A program made the position numbers and the translations under genes. A stretch of DNA of 64,000 bases, from contig JAYQIF010000008.1 of assembly GCA_038141525.1 (NCBI GenBank), forward strand, positions 124,001-188,000, given 5' to 3'. Numbering within the stretch: position 1 is the stretch's first letter; each line of letters opens with the position of its first letter. This document shows positions 34,609-44,961 of this stretch, piece after piece. The DNA is from BACL21 sp038141525. Its GTDB lineage: Bacteria > Bacteroidota > Bacteroidia > Flavobacteriales > Flavobacteriaceae. The notes under the pieces are model-generated. The model saw only the letters and a program-made list of their open reading frames with translations. It ran no database searches and was not told the DNA's origin.

Positions 34609-37458
34609 ATGGCTGCAAGGCTTCGATCACTTCTTGTTGGATTATTAGCGCCGCTGGGAATATTTCTCTCTTCTGGTCAATGGGTGATGGGACAACATCG
34701 CGTGCACTTAGAGGTTACTCTGGACACCATTCACTCCGAACTGCTTATCAAACAGCAAATGACGTTGATTAACTCCTTTGATAAGCCACTGAACGAATTC
34801 TACTTTTTAGATTGGGCCAATAGCTTTTCAGACAAAACAAGCCCCTTAGGCCAGCGCTTTGCCGAGAATTTTGAAGCTGCCTTTCATTTTGAAAAAGACG
34901 CAAACCGCGGACGCACCATCATTGAAAAATGGACAATCAATGGCACTTTAGCAGATTACAGTCGGCCTGAGGTGGATCAAATTCAATTGAAACTGCCCCA
35001 ATCACTGATGCCCAAGGATAGCCTAAAATCCGAATTGCGCTACAGAGTTAAAATACCCAAGGATAAATACACCCGTTTCGGGGTGGACAACAAGGGCAAC
35101 TACCACATCAAATACTGGTGGATTGCGCCAGCGGCCTATGATGATCGTTGGGTGCTGTACAGTCATAAAAATCTCGATGATTTTGTCATGGCTCCCGTGG
35201 CAATTGAAGCCCAATTTGAGTATCCGACTCACCTGAAATTCAATATAGATTTGGATTCAATCGGATCAAATCTCAACCCAACAGAATTTGAAAAAAAATC
35301 GGGACCCATAAAAGTAAACTACCAAGGTACAAGACGCGATGCCATCCCAATTCATTGGGATCGGGATTCTGTATTTCAAGTATACCAAACCAAACACCTC
35401 AAAATCATTACAGATTTTGATCTCAAAAAAAGCAGTCCAGAAATCCGCCAATTTCAACTGCAGCAAATCGATGACTTTTTGAGCGAGCAAATAGGCCCGC
35501 TCCAGCAACAGACCCTGATGATCGATAAGCGTCAATACAAACTCAATCCCGTATATGGATTAAATCAATTACCTGACTTTTTCAATCCATTCCCTGCCGG
35601 CTTTGATCAAGAATTGGCATTTTTAAAACTGATTGTTGATCTGTATCTCAAAAGGACATTATCCATGAATCTTCGAGAAGATTACTGGATTCGCGCAGGG
35701 CTTCAAATTCATTTACTTCAGGAGTATGTTCAGCGCTACTACCCCAACCAAAAACTTTTGGGAAGCATCAGCCGATGGCCCATCGTAAAATGGTCTCGCC
35801 TGAGCACTTTAAATTTTAACGCACAATACAGGCTGGTGTACCTCAATGGGGCGCGCAATAATGTACATCAAGCCTTGAGCACTCCCAGAGATGAACTGAT
35901 TAATTTTAATGCGAAAATCAGTAACGAGTATTTATCTGGGGCACACATGTCCTTGTTGAAGCAGTATCTCGGCAAGGACAGCCTTAAACAGCGCCTGAAA
36001 CATCTCTGGTCGCCGAATTTGGTATTTTTGAATCCAAAACAATACCAGCATGTGATGAGTGCTGGTCGAGATGATTTAGACTGGTATTTTAATAGTTTTA
36101 TTCGAGAGCGAACGTCCAATGATTTTAAAATAACGCGGGTCGCTGCACGAGGTGATTCTCTGGAGGTTACCGTGACCAATAAAGGAAAATCTTCGAGTCC
36201 TGTGCGACTCTCGAGTATTTATGGCGACACGGTAACGCGCAATGCATGGACGCCTCCATTTAAAGACAAAATCACCGTAAGCATCCCCAAATATCAAACC
36301 GAGCGTCTTGTGGTGAACCCATCTGGTTTAGTCCCAGAGATCAATCGACGCAATAACCATGCTGGTGTAGAGAAGACTTATCGCAGGCCGATTCAACTGC
36401 GACTGATTCAGGATATCGAGGATCCCAACTATCGACAAATTTTTATGTTGCCCTCTGTGGGCTACAACCTTTACGATGGGTTGAGTTTAGGTATTCGATG
36501 GTACAACAGAACAGTTCTCCCCAAACCATTGCACTATAATTTTGAACCTCAATACGCCTTGAGGTCAAATTCCATGGTGGGCGGAGGATCGGTGGTGTAT
36601 AACCATTGGAATGAAACTTCCAATTTATTTCTCAAGCGATTCGGGCTCGCTGGAAATTACTTTTCGTACGATAGGAATTTGTTCTACAGAAGACTGTCCC
36701 CGTACGCGATTTTTGCCTTTAGGGACAACAATGATTTGCGCAAGAACAAAAGACAATATATCACTCTGAGGTCTGTGCATGTTACGCGAGATAAAGCGAT
36801 GAACATATCAAACCAAGAACCGAATTACAGCGTGTACAATCTGCAGTACAATTATTCGGACAATAATTTAATCAATTACTACACTGCTGCCTTTAACGCA
36901 CAATATTCATCGGCCTTTACTAAAATTTCTGCTCAATTCGAATACCGAAAATTATTCTTGAGTAACCGACAGATTAACCTGCGCTTTTTCACTGGCTTAT
37001 TTTTACGCAATGAGACAGCGCCGGATCAGGACTACTTTAGTTTTGCTTTAGACCGACCGACAGATTATTTATTTGATTATAACTATTACGGGCGTAGCGA
37101 GAGCAGTGGTATTTATAGTCAACAACTGATCATCGCCGAAGGGGGCTTTAAATCACAATTACAGCCTGCTTTTGCCAATGAATGGATTAGTACCATAAAT
37201 TCTAGTGTTAATTTATGGCGATGGATATTTTTATACGGCGATGTGGGTCTTGTCAAAAACAAAGGTGATCATGCCCAAATGGTTTACGATTCTGGCGTAC
37301 GCACCAGTTTTGTGACTGATTTTTTTGAATTGTACTTCCCCTTATGGTCGAATTTAGGGTTTGAGCCTAATTTTGACAATTACAGTAGCCGCATTCGATT
37401 TATCGCAACCTTGGATTTACAAACACTTAGCCGATTATTCACCCGTAAATGGTATTGA
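34609..37458 (+). CDS. M1 aminopeptidase-like protein lacking the zinc motif, fused to a probable outer-membrane barrel
   Basis: A 949-residue exported protein with signal LLVGLLAPLGIFLSSGQWVMGQ. The N-terminal half has the all-beta domain and linker typical of M1 gluzincin peptidases (KYWWIAPAAYDDRW near 171-184). Where M1 enzymes have HEXXH and the distal Glu, this protein reads FDQELAFLKLIVDLYLKR near 336-353, then DYWIRAGLQIHLLQEYVQ. No HEXXH occurs, so it is probably catalytically inactive or uses another chemistry. The C-terminal 350 residues (for example YNLQYNYSDNNLINYYTAAF) are rich in alternating aromatic strands and look like an outer-membrane beta-barrel ending near RKWY. Start ATG 34609 gives the signal peptide. 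A role in surface or envelope assembly is possible but unknown. Confidence 0.78.
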   Translation: MAARLRSLLVGLLAPLGIFLSSGQWVMGQHRVHLEVTLDTIHSELLIKQQMTLINSFDKPLNEFYFLDWANSFSDKTSPLGQRFAENFEAAFHFEKDANRGRTIIEKWTINGTLADYSRPEVDQIQLKLPQSLMPKDSLKSELRYRVKIPKDKYTRFGVDNKGNYHIKYWWIAPAAYDDRWVLYSHKNLDDFVMAPVAIEAQFEYPTHLKFNIDLDSIGSNLNPTEFEKKSGPIKVNYQGTRRDAIPIHWDRDSVFQVYQTKHLKIITDFDLKKSSPEIRQFQLQQIDDFLSEQIGPLQQQTLMIDKRQYKLNPVYGLNQLPDFFNPFPAGFDQELAFLKLIVDLYLKRTLSMNLREDYWIRAGLQIHLLQEYVQRYYPNQKLLGSISRWPIVKWSRLSTLNFNAQYRLVYLNGARNNVHQALSTPRDELINFNAKISNEYLSGAHMSLLKQYLGKDSLKQRLKHLWSPNLVFLNPKQYQHVMSAGRDDLDWYFNSFIRERTSNDFKITRVAARGDSLEVTVTNKGKSSSPVRLSSIYGDTVTRNAWTPPFKDKITVSIPKYQTERLVVNPSGLVPEINRRNNHAGVEKTYRRPIQLRLIQDIEDPNYRQIFMLPSVGYNLYDGLSLGIRWYNRTVLPKPLHYNFEPQYALRSNSMVGGGSVVYNHWNETSNLFLKRFGLAGNYFSYDRNLFYRRLSPYAIFAFRDNNDLRKNKRQYITLRSVHVTRDKAMNISNQEPNYSVYNLQYNYSDNNLINYYTAAFNAQYSSAFTKISAQFEYRKLFLSNRQINLRFFTGLFLRNETAPDQDYFSFALDRPTDYLFDYNYYGRSESSGIYSQQLIIAEGGFKSQLQPAFANEWISTINSSVNLWRWIFLYGDVGLVKNKGDHAQMVYDSGVRTSFVTDFFELYFPLWSNLGFEPNFDNYSSRIRFIATLDLQTLSRLFTRKWY

Positions 37459-37459
37459 T

Positions 37460-37687
37460 ATGAATATTTTAAACAACCTCAGACTTATTCTCATTCTTTG
37501 TTTGACATTAGGTTTAGCGCCTTATTTTCCTGAACCACATATTTGGGGTAAAATAAAATGGCTTTGGGGCGGCGGCGTTGGGATGAAGCCTATGGATTAC
37601 TTTGACTTTTTATTCCATGGAGCTCCATTTATTTTGCTGATTCGCTATCTAGTGGTACACATTGTGCAAAAAAAATCAAACGATTAA
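37460..37687 (+). CDS. Small conserved membrane protein
   Basis: A 75-residue protein starting one base after the upstream stop (ATG 37460). A hydrophobic segment (LRLILILCLTLGLA) is followed by PYFPEPHIWGKIKWLWGGG and a GMKPMDYFDFLFHGAPFILL segment. I recall near-identical short proteins of unknown function in Bacteroidota, sometimes annotated as RND transporter-related. Position suggests co-translation with the M1-like/barrel gene. Confidence 0.82.
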   Translation: MNILNNLRLILILCLTLGLAPYFPEPHIWGKIKWLWGGGVGMKPMDYFDFLFHGAPFILLIRYLVVHIVQKKSND

Positions 37688-37803
37688 TCGGTCCAGTTAA
37701 CGCCCGACATACAGCGTTGCATTTCATGGATAATTTGGTTACTTTCGCAAAGGCCAACTAAGGCAATTAACGACCCACTCTGCCTAGAATAAAACCCCGT
37801 AAA

Positions 37804-40207
37804 ATGTCAAAAAAAGACCTCTCTTTTGAAGATTTTAAAGCAGAAGTGCTAAAGGATTATTCTATTGCTGTCACTAGCCGAGAGTGTAGTCTATTGGGGC
37901 GCCGTGAGGTACTTACCGGAAAAGCTAAGTTTGGGATTTTCGGGGATGGAAAAGAGGTTCCTCAATTGGCCTGGGCCAAAGCCTTTCAAAAGGGAGATTG
38001 GCGATCCGGTTATTATCGAGACCAGACCTTCATGATGGCCTTGGATTTATTATCCATAGAGGAATTTTTTGCTGGCCTTTACGCGCATACTTCGCTAGAG
38101 CACGAACCTATGAGTGGTGGTCGTCAAATGGGCGGTCACTTCGCAACGCACAGTTTGGATCCTCACGGCAATTTTAACGCCTTAAAAGACCAATACAACA
38201 GTAGCTCAGACATTTCTCCTACGGCCGGTCAAATGCCACGATTACTGGGTTTAGCCCAAGCCTCGTCTGTTTACCGATCGCTAGATAACCTCGATCACTT
38301 AAAACACCTATCGGACTCGGGCAACGAAGTGGCTTGGGGGTCCATCGGAAATGCCAGTACCAGTGAGGGCTTATTTTGGGAGACCGTTAATGCCGGTGGC
38401 GTGATGCAAGTGCCGATGGTCATAAGCGTTTGGGATGATGAATACGGTATTTCGGTACACGCTAAATACCAAACCACCAAAGAAAATATCTCTACCATAC
38501 TTAGCGGTTTCCAGCGAGAGAAAAAACTCGATGGTTATGAAATTATTCAGGTCAATGGCTGGGATTACCCGGCACTAATTGCCGCCTACAACAAGGCTGC
38601 AGACTTGGCCAGAACAAAGCATATTCCAGTTTTAATTCACGTACAGGAACTCACGCAACCTCAGGGACACTCCACAAGTGGGTCTCATGAGCGTTATAAA
38701 GGACCCGATCGACTTCAGTGGGAACGCGAACACGATTGTAACCTCAAGATGAGACAATGGATCATTGCACAAAATTTTGCCACTGATGAAGAACTCATCG
38801 ACCTGGAAACCGAAATTAAAAAAAACGTAAGAGCGGGTAAAAATAAAGCCTGGCAGGCTTACCTGCAGCCTCATATTCAAGAGAGAGACACATTGCTAAC
38901 TCTAGCCGCTCCCTTAGCCATAAAAAGTAGTAACCCTGAGGCGTTCAATAAATTAATCAGTGCATTAAAAGGTAATCGCGAACCGTTAAGGAAAGAGATT
39001 ATGTCGGCCTCCCGCCAAATGCAGTGGCTACTCAAACAGCACAACAGTCCCGAAAAAACAGCCTTACAAAAATGGCACAAGCACTATGTGGCAAAATTAG
39101 ACGCCATTATACGGTGAACACTTGTATTCTGAGCATTCCAATAAAGCGACCAATATTGAGGCCATTGCACCACAATACACCGAAACTAGTGAACTAGTTG
39201 ATGGGCGCTTGGTTATTCGTGAAAACTTCAAAATTATTTTTCAAAATCATTCCGAAGTATTGATTTTTGGGGAGGACAGTGGAAAGATTGGCGATGTGAA
39301 TCAGGGACTTGAAGGCATGCAAGAAGAGTTCGGTTCAGTACGTGTCGCAGACACAGGGATTCGTGAAGCGACAATTTTAGGTCAAGGGATTGGTCTAGCG
39401 ATGCGTGGTTTACGCCCTATTGCCGAAATCCAGTATTTAGATTACGTCTTGTACTGTTTACAAACCATGAGTGATGATTTAGCTACGGTACGCTACAGAA
39501 GCTATGGAACTCAAAAAGCCCCGCTTATTGTGCGCACCCGAGGACATAGACTAGAGGGCATTTGGCACAGCGGTTCTCCTATGGGCGGACTCATTCATCT
39601 ACTGCGCGGAATGTATATTTTAGTTCCGCGCAACATGACTCAAGCCGCCGGTTTTTACAATACCCTACTCAAAAGTGATGAACCCGCTCTTGTAGTCGAA
39701 AGTTTAAATGGGTACCGTCTCAAAGAAAAACTCCCCGAGAATATTGGTGAGTTTTGCACGCCTATCGGGGTGGTCGAAACCTTGAAAACAGGAAAAGACT
39801 TGACCGTTGTATCCTACGGCAGTACACTGAGGATCGTCCAGGAAGCAGCCCAAAAGCTAGAAGAAAATACAGGGATTTCTGCTGAAATAATCGACATTCA
39901 ATCTCTATTACCGCTCGATTTGAATAAAGATATAGTCAAAAGTGTGGCCAAGACCAGCAGACTACTTATTGTGGATGAAGATGTTCCTGGTGGGGCCTCA
40001 GCCTATATGCTCGACGATATTTTAGTCAGACAAAACGCTTATCAATTTCTGGACAGTGCTCCGAGTGTCTTAACGGCAAAAGCGCATCGACCAGCTTACG
40101 GTACAGATGGGGACTATTTTTCAAAGCCCTCTTTTGAAGATATTTACGAGCGCATGTATGCGATCATGCACGAGGCCAATCCCACGCAATACCCGAGTTT
40201 AGTCTAG
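37804..40207 (+). CDS. Fused E1 alpha/beta 2-oxoacid dehydrogenase (branched-chain type), frameshifted
   Basis: A thiamine diphosphate E1 of about 800 residues once repaired, a fused form common in Bacteroidota. The alpha part has GGRQMGGHFATH near residue 103 and the ThDP motif GNASTSEGLFWETVNAGG near 181. The beta part has LIFGEDSGKIGDVNQGLEG, the RVADTGIREATILGQGIGLAMRGLRPI segment and HRLEGIWHSGSP. The first frame stops at TGA 39115-39117 after KLDAIIR. The next begins inside GEHLYSEHSNKAT. Removing one base near 39106-39111 gives DAIYGEHLYSEHSNK and joins them; read alone, the second frame would need TTG 39122. It would feed acyl-CoA to an E2 not found here, and suits leucine/valine breakdown with the carboxylase and HMG-CoA lyase in the window. 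Confidence 0.87.
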
Positions 40208-40237
40208 GAGCAATCCTACAGCTTTAGAAAACTTGAG

Positions 40238-41076
40238 TTAAGGCAACCACTTTTTATCAAAATTGGGTGGACGCTTTTCCAAAAATGCATCTCTACCCTC
40301 TTTAGCCTCATCAGTCATGTACGCCAAACGTGTGGCTTCACCGGCAAAAACTTGTTGACCGACCATTCCATCATCAGTGAGATTCATGGCAAATTTGAGC
40401 ATCTTTATCGAAATTGGTGATTTCTGAAGTATTTCTTGAGCCCAATCAAAGGCCGTTTGCTCCAGTTGATCATGAGGAATCACCGCATTAACCATCCCCA
40501 TATCATAAGCCTCTTGGGCAGAGTAGTTTCTTCCCAGAAAAAGATTTCACGCGCTTTTTTCTGCCCCACCATCTTGGCCAAATAGGCACTTCCATATCCG
40601 CCATCAAAACTGGTGACATCGGCATCGGTTTGTTTAAAAATAGCGTGTTCGGCACTGGCCAAAGTTAAGTCACAAGTCACATGAAGACTGTGCCCTCCTC
40701 CTACAGCCCAACCCGGCACTACAGCAATTACCGCCTTGGGCATAAAGCGTATCAATCGCTGAACCTCCAGTATATTGAGTCTGTGATAACCATCTTGGCC
40801 TACATATCCTTGATGACCGCGTGCGCTTTGATCGCCACCAGAACAAAAACTATAGACCCCATCTTTAGGCGATGGCCCCTCTGCCGAAAGTAAAACCACT
40901 CCGATTTGCGTGTCTTCTTGGGCATCGTGAAATGCTTCAAGCAGCTCACTTGTGGTTTGTGGTCTAAACGCATTGCGCACTTCTGGGCGATTGAACGCGA
41001 TACGGGCGACACCATCACATTTTTTGTAGGTGATATCTTGAAATTCTCTAACAGTGTTCCAATTAGGCTGATTCAT
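40238..41076 (-). CDS. menB: 1,4-dihydroxy-2-naphthoyl-CoA synthase MenB, frameshifted
   Basis: A crotonase-fold enzyme of about 280 residues once repaired. The N-terminal region has VARIAFNRPEVRNAFRP near 23-39, the oxyanion and substrate loop FCSGGDQSARG near 78, and VVPGWAVGGGHSLHVTCDLTLAS near 120. The C-terminal frame has MGMVNAVIPHDQLEQTAFDW. The first frame reads FFWEETTLPKR. Adding one T to the run opposite A5 at 40538-40542 gives FFLGRNYSAQEAYDMGMVNAV and restores one frame. It performs the Dieckmann cyclisation of o-succinylbenzoyl-CoA. It leads downstream of cvfB and menD on the same strand. Confidence 0.92.
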
Positions 41077-41128
41077 GACTCAATTTTTTAATGTACTTCA
41101 AAAATAAACGAAACTCAAAACAAACTTT

Positions 41129-41962
41129 TTACTCCTCAAGCAAACTGATGCCATCCGGACTGATGCTGATCTTTTTCTCTTTATATAAAGACCCAATAGC
41201 CTTTTTGAACAACTTCTTACTCATACCCAACTCCTGTCGAATTAAGTCTGGAGAAGATTTATCACTCAAGGGTAAAAATCCCCCTGCGACTTCAAGCTCT
41301 TCGAGTATGTATGCCGCATTAGGCTCTATACTTCTATACCCCATCGGCTGCAGGACGATATCTACTTTCTTATCCTCTCTTACCTTCTTCACATAGGCCG
41401 TTAATCGATCTCCGGAGCGTATGTCCTCAAAAATATCGTCGATATAAATAAGTCCTTGATGCTTTTGATCAATGATAACGTTGGCTCCCTTTTCCGTTAA
41501 ATGCGTCACAAGAATTTCGCACTCATCAAATTTTTTGAGCGTCATCCCTTCTTGGGTCAGAAATCTGTTCGTTTTACTGGATCCCACCAAACGACTGGTT
41601 TGTCCATCTAAATAAAGATATACCACATACCAATGCCCTACTTTCATTGGGCGCGCTTGCTCACGAAAGGGTACAAAAAGCTGTTTTACAAGGCCCCAGT
41701 CCAAAAAAGCACCATGTTTATTGACATCACAACAACGCAAATATCCAAACGTATTTAAGGTCAAAAAAGGCTCCTCAGTAGTAGCTATCGGGCGCTCTTC
41801 ATTGTCTAAATAGACAAAAACCTCTATTTGATCCCCAATACTATATTCTGTGGGCTTGTATTTATGCGGCAAAAGCACTTCCCCGCCCTGTTCGTCTCCC
41901 AGAAATAAACCTGGATCCGTCTCGCGAAGTATGCTTAGTGTATTGTATTGGCCTAGGTTCAT
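41129..41962 (-). CDS. CvfB-like S1-domain RNA-binding protein
   Basis: A 277-residue protein of the CvfB/YitL family. Successive S1-like domains are visible (for example YLRCCDVNKHGAFLDWGLVKQLFVPF near residues 73-98) and a C-terminal winged-helix region (SPDLIRQELGMSKKLFKKAIGSLYKEKKISIS near 240-271). It lies between menD and menB on the same strand, an association I recall from Flavobacteriaceae. The function of Bacteroidota members is not established; homologues in Firmicutes modulate virulence gene expression. Confidence 0.88.
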   Translation of the reverse strand: MNLGQYNTLSILRETDPGLFLGDEQGGEVLLPHKYKPTEYSIGDQIEVFVYLDNEERPIATTEEPFLTLNTFGYLRCCDVNKHGAFLDWGLVKQLFVPFREQARPMKVGHWYVVYLYLDGQTSRLVGSSKTNRFLTQEGMTLKKFDECEILVTHLTEKGANVIIDQKHQGLIYIDDIFEDIRSGDRLTAYVKKVREDKKVDIVLQPMGYRSIEPNAAYILEELEVAGGFLPLSDKSSPDLIRQELGMSKKLFKKAIGSLYKEKKISISPDGISLLEE

Positions 41963-42069
41963 GAGTAAAGTCTGTAAATTCTATTATTTCTTATTATGGA
42001 TACAGAAGTGAAGTATTGTCTTCTGTAACTCGGGTTTTGGTTTATTTATGGGTGATGGTTATTATCTAT

Positions 42070-43854
42070 TTAACGTTTATCCGGTAAAATTCCAGAATTT
42101 TCTTTTAAAAAGTCAAAATACGCATTTAATACTTCATCATTTAATTTACTTGGGGTGAACACCTCCAAGATACGGGGAGCGGTACCTTGCTCAAAAAATG
42201 ACCTCAAAGCTGCTTTGACCTCGCTGAAATCCCTAGCTTCTTCATAATCAAAACCAAATTCCTGAGCCATCAATCGGGCATTACGATTGTGCGGGGTTTC
42301 GAGAAATGTTTCAAATGGAGCAACTTGCTTTGCGCCCGGCAGTATGCGAAATATTCCCCCACCTTGATTATTAATCAAGATTATCCTAAATGACTTTGGG
42401 GTATACCTCTGCCAAAGTGCATTGATATCATAGAAAAAACTCAGGTCGCCGGTTATAAAAATGGTTTGCTTTTTAGTCGTACTTTCGGCCTCTACGGCGG
42501 CACCCACAGCAGTGCTCGTACTCCCCTCAATCCCGCTAGTTCCGCGATTACAATAAATTTCATGAGTCGGGTTTGCCGGGAATAATTGGGCGTATCGAAT
42601 ACTGGCACTATTGGCTACCTGCAAATTGATATGATCTGGCAGGTGGGTCAAAACGTAATGATGAACCAAAAAATCACTGTACTCGGCATTGGACAAATAC
42701 TGGTCATGACCGCCCAATCGCGCAGCTTTCAATGTGAGCCAATCCTTTTTATAACGGGACTCTTTAAAGTGGGGTATTCCTCCTTGAGTGGTGGCTGGAA
42801 TTGAATCATTCTTGGCGTTATTCTCGAGATCCTTACCCATTTTTGAAAAAGCCTGATGAAAAAATTGTTCTGGATTCAAGCGCAGGTGCTGTTTTAAGGC
42901 AAAAAATGTATCGTTGGGGCGCTCATGTCCAATATGCCAATGATTGTCTACACCCATCGCACGAAGTAACTTTTTTATCCGCTTAGAGACAATCATCCCC
43001 CCCAAACTAATGAGTAAATCAGGTTTAAAATCGCTAATACGCGTCTGGGGTAAATCCGTAATGACCTGATCAATCCCCGAGATAAATTCCTGATGATGAA
43101 GGTTGGCTAAAGTTTCACTCAATACAATAACACTTGGATCATTGTGCCATTGCGACACAACGGCCTCGGAGATTGTATTGGGCGGCATGGCGCCGATGAG
43201 TATCATTTTTTTTGCGTGGCCCAGATATGCTTTTTGAGCATTTTGCACATCGGTTTGATCGGAACTTTCTGGCAATAAATTCAAATATGTTTGCGTCAAA
43301 TCAACATCAAAATTCATCGGATTGTCCTGGACTTGATAAAGCGGTTCATCCATAGGGACATTGATGTGCACTGGACCAGAACAAGTGACTGCATCTTGGA
43401 GCACTCGTGCTATACTGCGAGAAGCAATATTTAAATCAGGCTCATTATTGGATAAATGCACAGAACCAAGCACATGAGCTCCAAAAATATTTCTTTGGTT
43501 AATGGTTTGACCCTCTCCACGATCGATTAATTCCTCGGGGCGATCGGCCGAAATCACCACCAATGGCAACTGACTGTAATAAGCCTCGGTAATGGCGGGG
43601 AAATAATTGGCCAGTGCACTGCCAGAGGTACAAACTAAAGCCACGGGCTTTTTGGATTGCTGGGCGATCCCCAAAGCAAAGAATCCAGCACTTCGCTCGT
43701 CTACAATACTATAACAATTAAATCCAGTATAGGCCGTAAAGTCCATGACTAGCGGTGCATTTCGCGAACCTGGTGAAATAACCACAGATTCAATACCTGC
43801 AGCTTTACAATGCTGCACAACTAAGTGCGATAGCGTAAGACGGGAATAATCCAT
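42070..43854 (-). CDS. menD: SEPHCHC synthase MenD
   Basis: A 594-residue ThDP enzyme. The N-terminus has LVVQHCKAAGIESVVISPGSRNAPL near 10-34, with the pyrimidine-domain Glu in SIVDERSAGFFALG near 53-66. ADRPEELIDRGEGQTINQRNIFG near 101-123 is a MenD signature, and the diphosphate domain has RGTSGIEGSTSTAVGAA near 442 and LINNQGGGIFRILPG near 503. It condenses isochorismate with 2-oxoglutarate. Start ATG 43854 (MDYSRLTLSH) is preferred over 43863 because a TTG-N21-TATCTTTG promoter ends six bases before it. It follows menF. Confidence 0.95.
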   Translation of the reverse strand: MDYSRLTLSHLVVQHCKAAGIESVVISPGSRNAPLVMDFTAYTGFNCYSIVDERSAGFFALGIAQQSKKPVALVCTSGSALANYFPAITEAYYSQLPLVVISADRPEELIDRGEGQTINQRNIFGAHVLGSVHLSNNEPDLNIASRSIARVLQDAVTCSGPVHINVPMDEPLYQVQDNPMNFDVDLTQTYLNLLPESSDQTDVQNAQKAYLGHAKKMILIGAMPPNTISEAVVSQWHNDPSVIVLSETLANLHHQEFISGIDQVITDLPQTRISDFKPDLLISLGGMIVSKRIKKLLRAMGVDNHWHIGHERPNDTFFALKQHLRLNPEQFFHQAFSKMGKDLENNAKNDSIPATTQGGIPHFKESRYKKDWLTLKAARLGGHDQYLSNAEYSDFLVHHYVLTHLPDHINLQVANSASIRYAQLFPANPTHEIYCNRGTSGIEGSTSTAVGAAVEAESTTKKQTIFITGDLSFFYDINALWQRYTPKSFRIILINNQGGGIFRILPGAKQVAPFETFLETPHNRNARLMAQEFGFDYEEARDFSEVKAALRSFFEQGTAPRILEVFTPSKLNDEVLNAYFDFLKENSGILPDKR

Positions 43855-43860
43855 GGTGTA

Positions 43861-43892
43861 CAAAGATACAAAAGGGAACTACCTCTGCTCAA
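43861..43892 (-). promoter_or_regulatory. Promoter of menD inside the menF 3' end
   Basis: On the minus strand TTG at 43892-43890, exactly 21 bp, then TATCTTTG at 43868-43861 (exact -7 element), then six bases to ATG 43854. This gives menD an internal promoter and probably a leaderless message. Confidence 0.6.
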
Positions 43893-44961
43893 TAAATGGG
43901 GCAATAACATGACCCATTGTCGTCATTTTTCTTTGTGTCTCCAACCATTCATTATGCACATTTGACTCCTGGGTAATCCCGCCCCCTACAAATAGTTGAA
44001 ATTGCGACAACTCATAACGCATGCAGCGAAGATTTACATAAAAGTCTCCCTGGTTTTCCTCAGGGTTAAACAATCCCAAATAACCTGAATAAAGCATACG
44101 ATCATAGCCCTCATGAGTCTGAATAAACTCAAAAGCGCTACTTTTTGGAAAACCACAAACTGCAGGAGTTGGGTGTAAACTGCGCGCTAAATCAATTATG
44201 GAGCTTTTATTGCTCAGTGTCCCGCTGATATCAGTACGTAAATGCTCCATAGATCCTGCCTGATGATTGTAAGCAGGCCCTTGATTTAGGTCGGCAAAAG
44301 GTTCGAGCGCCTGAAGTATTTCTTGAACCACCCAATCGTGTTCTTCGTGCTCTTTGTGGGTCCAATCGGGGAATTTATTTTGTGTTGGCCATCGGGTTCC
44401 TGCCAGGGCCATGGTTGAAAAACGCCCGCCAGCGACAGAAATCAATATCTCGGGCGTTGCACCGCACCAAAGACCCATGTCTGGATGGAGTAATAAATAG
44501 CGAAAGGCATTTTGATCTACCTGAATTAAACGCCATATAAGTCTGAGCCAATCAACTTTTTGCACCGGAAAATCTTCAGTGCGCGAGAGCACAACTTTAC
44601 GCATAAGCCCCTGTCTTATCGCACTAATCCCTGAGCTAACAAGGCCTTGGTGGCTGTCCTGATTAACTTCTGACTCCTGAGAAGAGTAATATCCTAATGA
44701 TTCAACTTGCTCTGCTCGATATTGATCCTCCAAGTCAATCAAATCGAGGTCAAAGCAGTCAAAAGAACTTTTTGACCAAATTTCTGCCGGCCGTTCTGGA
44801 TTAAAACTTTGTATATAAAATTGTAAACCCTGAGCTGAGGATTGTAGTTTTCTTCCCTCAGAGAACCAAAATACCAAATGCTGGGATTGCGGCTTTAAAT
44901 AGCATAACATGGGCCATTTGCCCCCGATATGATGTTCAATGCGGTCCGATAAGTGATTCAC
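43879..44961 (-). CDS. menF: Isochorismate synthase MenF
   Basis: A chorismate-utilising enzyme of 360 residues. The signature is found near MRKVVLSRTEDFPV (residue 120), GATPEILISVAGGRFSTMALAGTRW near 168-192, EHDWVVQEILQ near 207 and the C-terminal HPTPAVCGFPKSSAFEFI, YSGYLGLFN and FVGGGITQESN. It converts chorismate to isochorismate, the first dedicated menaquinone step. The start appears to be GTG 44961, directly adjacent to the TAA of the upstream thioesterase, which implies coupling. Salicylate or anthranilate synthases are alternatives, but menD follows directly. Confidence 0.93.
   Translation of the reverse strand: MNHLSDRIEHHIGGKWPMLCYLKPQSQHLVFWFSEGRKLQSSAQGLQFYIQSFNPERPAEIWSKSSFDCFDLDLIDLEDQYRAEQVESLGYYSSQESEVNQDSHQGLVSSGISAIRQGLMRKVVLSRTEDFPVQKVDWLRLIWRLIQVDQNAFRYLLLHPDMGLWCGATPEILISVAGGRFSTMALAGTRWPTQNKFPDWTHKEHEEHDWVVQEILQALEPFADLNQGPAYNHQAGSMEHLRTDISGTLSNKSSIIDLARSLHPTPAVCGFPKSSAFEFIQTHEGYDRMLYSGYLGLFNPEENQGDFYVNLRCMRYELSQFQLFVGGGITQESNVHNEWLETQRKMTTMGHVIAPFIEQR

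Noticed and set aside
20710..40237. A mobile island inserted between the two men blocks
   Set aside because: No integrase, transposase, tRNA or attachment repeat was seen, and the contents are core genes in normal composition.
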